A DNA stretch of 64,000 nt from contig WNNJ02001949.1 in the NCBI GenBank assembly GCA_012934845.2, forward strand, positions 62,001 through 126,000, in the 5' to 3' direction. Both the position numbers and the translations under genes were made by a program. A model generated the notes under the pieces. The model was not told where the DNA came from, ran no database searches, and saw only the letters and a program-made list of their open reading frames with translations. The stretch comes from Pomphorhynchus laevis. Lineage: Eukaryota; Acanthocephala; Palaeacanthocephala; Echinorhynchida; Pomphorhynchidae. This document shows positions 57,428 to 64,000 of the stretch, piece by piece (within the stretch, counting starts at the first letter, position 1; each line of letters starts with the position of its first letter).

Positions 57428-60400
57428 GACCACGATGTTTCCGCCTTCAGATCCATCCTCTCGTCTATTGTCCCTGCGGATAAACCATCCTTTTTCAAGG
57501 ACATTTCTACTGTCGCATTCATCCGTCTAAACAAATCTTCTCAATCTAATCCTTCCCAGCCCCTCTCCTAAAAATTGTTTTCAATTTTTTCAGGCCTCTT
57601 TTGTCCTCTCTCAACGATTCAAACTCATGCCATCTTCAACCACTCGAATTTTCCCCGATCGCGCCCCTTCTGAAATCGCTCAAATCTCTTCAGCCCGCAT
57701 CAAAAAACGCCGTCGCGAAGAAAACGGCGAAACATCACTCTCCATCCGAAATATAGATGGAAATTTTCAAGTTGTCCACACCCGTCCAAAAATTCGATGG
57801 CGCTCCATCTCTCCTATGTGTCTTCTCCACTAGACTCTTTCGCCACAACACACGGTTTCCGCCTCGGTCTCCTCAACACTAGATCTATTCTCAATAAATC
57901 CGATCTTATCATCAACCTATTCACCAAGCAATCCATCGATATCTTCTGCCTCACCGAATCCTGGCACTCAGATTCCGACGACCGTTCCATTCGCCGTCTG
58001 CTCTCTACCGGTTGCTCCCTAGTCGAATCCGCCCGCCCCCTCAGCTCATGCCCTTCTAAATTCTCTAATCATGGCGGCATCGTCGCATTCGCGCGTCACC
58101 CTGCGTCTCTTCGCAAAATCAATACCCCTTTCAGTCTTTGCTATTTTGAATTGCTCATATGTCGTTATTCTAACCCGATCACTCTAGATCTCGCCATTGT
58201 ATACCGTCCTGGTTCATCAGCTCCTACTGCCTTATTTTGTTACCGAACTCGCTGACCTCTTTTCTCATTGTTCTTTGTCCTCAATCCCTTCACTCGTTCT
58301 AGGCGACTTCAATATCCGCCTAGACCGCCCCTCTTCTACGGATTCCATCCGATTCATCAACATTCTATCCAACTACAATTACAAACTAATATCCACTGCC
58401 CCCACACATATACTTGGTGGGGCACTCGACATCATCGCTGTCCCCGATCATTTTGCTGCCTACACCTCACTGTCCATCTCTGATCCTGGTCTATCCGATC
58501 ACTTTCTTATCACCCTTGATCTCACTCACAATCACAACCTCCTCACACACCTACAATCCTACGTCGCCCTTGGAGAAATCTTGACCTCTCCCTTCTCCGC
58601 TCTGCCTTACTCCAATCATCTCTATCATTACCCACAATAACATATTCATCTCCTCACGATCTCGCCTTTCTTTTCGACTCTGAACTCACATCCACTCTCG
58701 ATATTCTCTTGCCCTTAAAGTCTCACCCACACCGTCGCTTGCACCGTGCCCCATGGTTTGACATCCAATGCCTACTATCAAAGCGTCGACTCCGCCATGC
58801 TTTTCGAGTCTATTATCGCTCTCTCAGACGTGATTTCCGATCGATCACTCCGTCTTTCCGTGATTCCTATCTTGCACTTCGTCGGTCTCATCTCAACCTA
58901 CTACGTACCAAATGCAACTCCTTCTGGCAGCATAAAATCACCACTTCATTCAAATCTAAGACTCTCTGGCATACTTTTAACTCAATCCTTGCTCGCTCTT
59001 CTTCGCCGTGCAACATCAATGCCAATGATTATTCGTCATTTCTCCAGACTAAAGTATCCACGTTGCTCTCTCACACCGCGGTCTCTATCCTATCCCACTC
59101 TGCCCAGTCGAATCTCATCCTTCCGGAACTCTTTCATCTTCTCCCAGCCTCACCTACAGAAGTATCATCTGTCCTCATGTCCTTGCCCAACAAAACCTCA
59201 CCTGCCGATCCCCTGCCTACTCACATATTAAAATCTATATGCTCATCGATATCCCCATTTCTCACAACCTTGTTTAACTCGTCCATCCGCAGTCGTATCT
59301 TCCCTTCACACTGGAAATCCGCAATCGTTCGTCCCCTCCTTAAGAAACAATCGCTCGATCCCTCCCTTCCTTCTAGCTATCGCCCCATTTCACTACTCCC
59401 TACTCTTTCAAAGCTCTTAGAACGCCTCATCTTAATACAAATCAACGCTTATCTCTCCTCATCCAATCTGTACCCTCCTTTCCAATCCGCTTTCCGCTCT
59501 AATCACTCGACAGAAATCGCATGCATAAAAGTGTACAACGACTTACTCATTTCTCGAGACAAGGCTCTATATAGTGTTCTCATCTCCCTCGACCTCTCCT
59601 CCGCATTCGACATTGTCGACCACTCCGTCCTCCTTTCTCGCCTTCGTTATGATTACGGCTTTTCTTCCTCCTCCGTAGCATGGTTCGCCTCATATCTATC
59701 CGACCGTTCCTTTCGCGTCTGTTCTAATTCATCATCCTCCCCTCCCATCCCTATTTTTTGCGGGGTCCCACAAGGTTCAGTCCTAGGTCCCCTGCTTTTC
59801 TCTCTTCTGCTTGGCGATCTATCTCCGTTTATCAAACCTTACTCCTTTAAGGTCATGCAATACGCCGATGACATTCTAATCTATGCTCATGCACCCGCAC
59901 ATCGCATACACGACATCGGCATTTCTGCCTCCAACTGTCTTTCTTCTATCTACAAACGTCTCTCCAATCTCCATCTCGTTCTAAACCCCGAAAAGTCCAA
60001 AATAATGTGGATCCTCCCCCGTAAACCAAACATATCTCCTCCCACTGTATATTTTGCCTCATCAATCATCCCCATAGTCCACAATCTCACTTTCTTAGGC
60101 TTCCATTTCGATGATCACATTTCCCTTAAACCCTTCGTCCGTGACAAGGTCCGCTCATCTAACTTTATTCTCCGTGATATTCGCCGTATCCGCCCCCTTA
60201 TCGACTTCCGTTCGTGTATGTCTCTTCTTTCATCGCTTCTTTTGCCTAAAATCGATTACTGCCTTAGCCTTTTCGCCAATTCTCCAAAATCCATCATCCT
60301 ACCCCTACAACGAATAATCAACACCGCCGTTCGAGTGCTCTTTCGTCTCCGTCGCTTCGACTACACATCCACATATTTTGCCCAACTCTCCTGGCCCACC

Positions 60401-60770
60401 ATCCACATCCGCATCAAACTCCGCCTTCTCGTTACCTTTCGTCTCATCGCTGTCGGCTCCCCATCGTTCATCAACCTTCCTTTCTTAGACGATACTCGCC
60501 CCACCTCGCTATCGCTTTGTTCCTGTCACACCCTCTTACTCCACGTTCCTAATTACTCCAACAACTACGGTATCCGATCCTTCCTCGTCGCCGCCTCACT
60601 CGCCTGGAATCAACTCCCTCTCGACGTCCGCCGCGCCCCCTCCTTTATCATATTCAAACAACTCCTCCATTCACACCTTCTCGACACCTGATTCACAGTC
60701 TTGTTTTGTTGTGGTCATGTAAGCGTGCGCTGGCACGCATTTGACACTTTAAAATAAATCGTTTTTTATA
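57428..60770 (+). mobile_element. L2-type LINE, nearly complete (copy h)
   Basis: Contains the basic segment with RIKKRRREENGE, the AP endonuclease (LGLLNTRSILNKSDLI, CLTESWHSDSDD, LVLGDFNIRLDRP, GGALDIIAV, SDHFLITLDL) and a 660-codon reverse transcriptase frame. Frameshifts lie near 58.2 kb and 58.55 kb, within or just after the endonuclease. The 3' end has GCGTGC (60723-60728) and GCACGC (60733-60738) and the tail TTTAAAATAAATCG. About 500 bp of 5' sequence present in copy a is missing. The flanks are halves of one SCR, with ATAGCA shared on both sides as a possible short target duplication. Confidence 0.85.
58709..60691 (+). CDS. L2-type LINE reverse transcriptase (660 codons)
   Basis: Open from the linker (HRAPWFDIQCLLSKRRLRHA) through the full RT domain: LPNKTSPADPLPTHILK, RPISLLPTLSKLLERLI, the first catalytic Asp in SSAFDIVDH (A299-F300-D301), GVPQGSVLGPLLFSLLLGDL (from residue 352), and the catalytic box YADD (385-388) in MQYADDILIYAHA, then NPEKSKIMW and the C-terminal WNQLPLDV segment. 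All RT catalytic residues are present. The frame stays open upstream of the ATG to about 58560, so this ATG is not the native start; the original protein began with the endonuclease. It would make LINE cDNA at nicked target DNA. Confidence 0.85.
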   Translation: MPLKSHPHRRLHRAPWFDIQCLLSKRRLRHAFRVYYRSLRRDFRSITPSFRDSYLALRRSHLNLLRTKCNSFWQHKITTSFKSKTLWHTFNSILARSSSPCNINANDYSSFLQTKVSTLLSHTAVSILSHSAQSNLILPELFHLLPASPTEVSSVLMSLPNKTSPADPLPTHILKSICSSISPFLTTLFNSSIRSRIFPSHWKSAIVRPLLKKQSLDPSLPSSYRPISLLPTLSKLLERLILIQINAYLSSSNLYPPFQSAFRSNHSTEIACIKVYNDLLISRDKALYSVLISLDLSSAFDIVDHSVLLSRLRYDYGFSSSSVAWFASYLSDRSFRVCSNSSSSPPIPIFCGVPQGSVLGPLLFSLLLGDLSPFIKPYSFKVMQYADDILIYAHAPAHRIHDIGISASNCLSSIYKRLSNLHLVLNPEKSKIMWILPRKPNISPPTVYFASSIIPIVHNLTFLGFHFDDHISLKPFVRDKVRSSNFILRDIRRIRPLIDFRSCMSLLSSLLLPKIDYCLSLFANSPKSIILPLQRIINTAVRVLFRLRRFDYTSTYFAQLSWPTIHIRIKLRLLVTFRLIAVGSPSFINLPFLDDTRPTSLSLCSCHTLLLHVPNYSNNYGIRSFLVAASLAWNQLPLDVRRAPSFIIFKQLLHSHLLDT

Positions 60771-61194
60771 GCAGTTCCTCCTATTGGAGGAACTCAAATA
60801 TACAATGCTATATTACATTGAATATTATCAAAGCGTAGTGCTTCAGAGTTGTATTGAATTAATAAAAGCGACGCTTGGTAACATCGAAGTTCCTCCTGAC
60901 AATCTTTAATCTTTATTTAACTAAATGGTATAGTATTAACCGGTTCATAAAAACACAATTATAAGAATTCGTTTTAAGATATTTCCATTGGTAAATGTAT
61001 CTATAGCACAAAATATATATTCCCAGTTAAGTGATTTGATAGTATAAAATTGAAATGTTTACATTGTGCTAGATTCTAATCTGAAAGGTTACAGCGCTCC
61101 TCAATTTTGTTTAAGCTTTTTGTCTAAATTGGGCTCATACACAGGTTTACAAATGACTGTGTATACACATGACTTATACACTGGTTAAATAAAA
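60771..61194 (+). repeat. Right half of the interrupted SCR and short noncoding flank
   Basis: ATAGCAGTTCCTCC continues the SCR, then a small GTTCCTCCTATTGGAGGAAC palindrome (60774-60793), and the phrase AAGTTCCTCCTGACAATC at 60888 with GGTTCATAAAAACACAA later. The rest to 61194 is noncoding. Confidence 0.5.
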
Positions 61195-61860
61195 ATGTTC
61201 AGGGAAATTACAACATATAGCAAACGCGATTATGAAAATGTGAATAAAAGTATATTTTGTCATGGGATGAATGTTGCGATAATTAAAGATCAGTTAATTC
61301 AGTGCAATCTTATTTTAAACTTTGCTAAATCGCAGGTGATTGTCATTCATGGCACCCCTGATACAAAGCAAAAACTAAAGAGATTAGCACTCTGTGCTCT
61401 CTCCTCCATATTTGCCTCTGAACCACTCCCCACCTTCACGAGTCGAGTAAAATACCTGGGGTTCACCGTTAAGGTGAACTGGTCGGCGAAAGCCGACTTG
61501 GATAGACTTAAACGTTTCCTGAAGAAAGGTAGATGGGCCCTGAAACGGGCCTAGCACCTGCCATTGACAGGCAAAATCCAAGTGCGCCTTTGGGGTACTT
61601 TGACTATCTCGGGATTAGTCTTCTTGTCTATAAGACGTCCCCTCGAGCAATGCTAAGGTTTCTCAAGCTCTTCGTCTCTAGTTTACCTAGCATAGTCTGC
61701 CTTGACTGGACTCTTCGGGGATAAAAGACCCCGGGTGGTTTAGTCGGACGGTGGCGTATTGGATTGGATGGAGGGCTTAGATTCTACTGGACATGATGCC
61801 GTGAAGATATATTGAAGACTTTAAACAAACTGAATTAAGATATTTCTGACAAGTTTTTTG
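61195..61860 (+). mobile_element. LINE-C fragment (after YADD, to 3' tail)
   Basis: Encodes NLILNFAKSQVIVIHGTPD, FTSRVKYLGFTVKVNWSAKA, DLDRLKRFLKKGRWALKRA, and then LRFLKLFVSSLPSIVCLDWT before the G-rich tail (GGGATAAAAGACCCC at 61719-61733). It corresponds to the end of the copy at 45964-47040 and is moderately diverged. Confidence 0.7.
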
Positions 61861-61976
61861 TTATTTGTTTTTTTAAACTGACATTTATCCTCATGTATTT
61901 GCTAAAAAAACTCTTTATTATTATTGTTAATAATCCGAATATATAATTATAATGTGAAACAGCGCTTGTTAAATTG

Positions 61977-62096
61977 GTAGCTAGTATATTTTACTCTCCG
62001 CCTCGACTTGACTCTTAGCGGTGAGAGAGACCTTTGTTAGCTAGTATATTTTACTCTCCGCCTCGACTTGACTCTTAGCGGTGAGAGAGACCTTCA
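61977..62096 (+). repeat. 60 bp tandem duplication of a LINE-C-tail-like segment
   Basis: GTAGCTAGTATATTTTACTC to GAGAGAGACCTT is repeated exactly once with a 60 bp period. The phrase CCTCGACTTGACTCTTAGCG resembles CCTCGACTGGACTCTTACGG in the LINE-C tail at 42430, so it is probably a duplicated element end. Confidence 0.7.
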
Positions 62097-62099
62097 ATG

Positions 62100-64000
62100 G
62101 TAAAGGCCACTATATCACTATATCACTATTTATGAAAAAGGCCACTCTTATCTTTGACGGATTATACAAACATCGGATTGTTCCTTGCGAAAATCTTGAT
62201 AGTGTAATTTTGGATATTTGTGATATCGATACGTAGCGATAATTGGGACAACAAATCTTTAAGGTTGTCATAATCGAGTAAATCGAGTAGACGTAAATAG
62301 GGTGTTTATTCAACATATCTACAATAAATAGTTAGTAAACGATTATAATTAGTTGATAACATTTTTTATGTGAAATATCATGAAACTTTTTTCTTCTAAA
62401 GGAAATAATCATCCAGGTACTTTGGTCTACTTTTAACTCGAGACTTCAGGTCATTTGGTTTGATATCAGCTATTTTGACGGACGACTCATTAATTGGATT
62501 GATTTCAGGCAAATTTTGAGCGCTTTGATTCAATTCATTATTGTCGATAGATCGGCGGGGTCATTGCTGCATAATTCTTTGAACTGTGAAGCATATTCGA
62601 CAAGTTGATTTTGTTCTTGCGAGTCCTTATCCGCTTCTGGAAATCGAGAAATCTTTCATATCGAAAAATTTAATTCCTTCTGAGTATCATCACTCACCGT
62701 GGCAAAATTTCCATTTGTCCCGACCAGTTTTACCCGTCAAAAATATGTGTTCTTCCACGATGGCTCTTCAGGAAGAAAAACTGTATTTCCACTATTCATC
62801 CATGGCGGTAAGATAGCATGATTTAAGGAATTGTGCTTGTGGTTAAACATTCGTTCGTAAGGCAAGTATCCGGTCGCGGTGCACAGGAGTGTTCTAATGG
62901 ACGATAATGCCGATGAAAGCAATGATTCCCATTGTTTCGGCGTTTCTTAACAGATTTCAACTTCAATTGTATCCTCTTCCAAATTATCCCGGCATAGCGC
63001 TTCGCTTGTCCATTCCCACGTGGATTGTACGGTGTTGATTGACTATAGGCTAAACCTGTTGATGACCGATAATCTTGGATTTCTTTGGATTGGAAGCATG
63101 ATCCTTGGTCCGAATGCATTTTAGCAGGACAACAGAATATACAAAAAATTTGCTTCAAACAATTGCTAAGCGTCGATGACGAACAATCTGAACATGGAAT
63201 TGCCAATAAAAATCGTGAGTATTCGTCCACTACGCATAGTAAATACCGATTGCGGGTTGTCGATTGCAAAAAACATTTAAAATCTATATTCAGCCGTTCG
63301 AATGTCTGAGTTGGAGTTATTACATGGGATTGTTTCGGTTTACAAAATTGTGGTTTCAATTCGGCACATGTTTTGCATTGCTCAATAATATTGACGATAT
63401 CAGTCTTATCGAAGGGAAGATCGTGTTGCTTAACATAATGCATCATCCTTGTAATTCCCTAATGACATAACGATGTGTGTATTTTTTGTAGATCTGTTAT
63501 TCGTTTATAACTAGTGTAAGCACGTGTCATTCTGGACATGGCGTCAGCAACTATGTTGTTTGATCACGGACGATACTGGATGTCATATTGATACAGATCT
63601 AGTTCTAAGCGCCATCTAGCGACTTTGTCATTTTTTATTTTGTTCGTACTGTCTCGTTTAAACATGTAGTTTACTGATATCTGATCGGTGATTATCGTGA
63701 AATGTCGTCCAAGCAAGAAATGTCGCCAATGCTGTATGGCATTGACTATTGCTTAAGCTTCCTTTTCTGTGATTGGTTGTAGTAGTGAAGTCTTTGGCAA
63801 CGTTTGAGAGAAAAATGCGATAGGATTATTGTTTTGAATGAGAACCGCACCAATTGCGGAATTCGACGCATCAGTTTCAAGGATAAGTGGCTTTCGAGGT
63901 GTAAATGCAGATAATGTAGAAGTCGCTATCTCCTTCTTGAATGCTTCAATTACTCTTATTATTTATAATGAAGGGGACCAAGATTCACATTTTAATAATG
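62100..64000 (-). mobile_element. Ty3/gypsy LTR retrotransposon fossil, 3' part
   Basis: On the minus strand, entering from the window edge, come an RNase H domain (about 64000-63530), an integrase zinc-binding region and an integrase core (about 63450-62820; recognisable pieces are FERLNIDFK, VVDEYSRF, HSDQGSCF and YNPRGNGQ), an integrase C-terminal part to about 62400, and probable 3' LTR sequence to about 62100. The 5' part of pol, gag and the other LTR lie outside the window. The element is broken, with a few to several disabling changes, and looks of moderate age. It carries no envelope segment in the part seen. Confidence 0.8.

Overview
This looks like an invertebrate metazoan nuclear genome. 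It is strongly AT-rich, host genes are far apart, one gene has a long intron with GT/AG boundaries and a TACTAAT-like branch site, and the retroelement mix is typical of animals: Penelope-like elements with GIY-YIG nucleases, an L2/CR1-type LINE, an RTE fragment, two lineages with a restriction-like endonuclease tail, and a Ty3/gypsy fossil. I cannot name the phylum. Reading frames fit the standard genetic code.

Host genes are few. A minus-strand gene of unknown function shows two exons (6489-7757 and 14694-14976) whose phases match across a 6.9 kb intron filled with Penelope-like fragments. An intact, apparently intronless MCM7 replicative-helicase gene lies at 20882-23308 (+). A short lysine-rich protein resembling a histone H1 tail lies at 54147-54587 (-). 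Nearly everything else is mobile DNA or AT-rich sequence without visible genes.

Layout: 1-6.4 kb, noncoding, with copies of a roughly 400-570 bp structured repeat (called SCR here), including a near-identical 308 bp tandem dimer. 6.5-15 kb, the unknown gene and its intron with staggered Penelope-like copies. 15-19 kb, direct repeats carrying hammerhead-ribozyme motifs and a TIR element. 20.9-23.3 kb, MCM7. 24-32 kb, Penelope-like reverse transcriptase copies, three different GIY-YIG pieces and a textbook hammerhead. 32-41 kb, three L2 copies, one inserted in another. 41-47 kb, a third LINE family (LINE-C) and a 5'-truncated endonuclease-bearing retroelement with clear target-site duplications. 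47-54 kb, two more L2 copies, an RTE tail and an 84 bp satellite. 54-57 kb, the H1-like gene and repeats. 57.4-60.8 kb, the best L2 copy, sitting inside an SCR. 61-64 kb, LINE-C tail and a gypsy fossil that runs off the window.

The strongest unexpected signal is a set of hammerhead self-cleaving ribozymes. One at 27359-27400 has every core base and three stems. A second family at 18172-18217 has a complete core, and decayed relatives at 15.8 and 16.0 kb keep the stems. Hammerheads are known from Penelope-like elements and retrozymes, which fits the neighbourhood. The SCR family also has conserved nested inverted repeats but is not a hammerhead, and I cannot assign it to a known RNA class.
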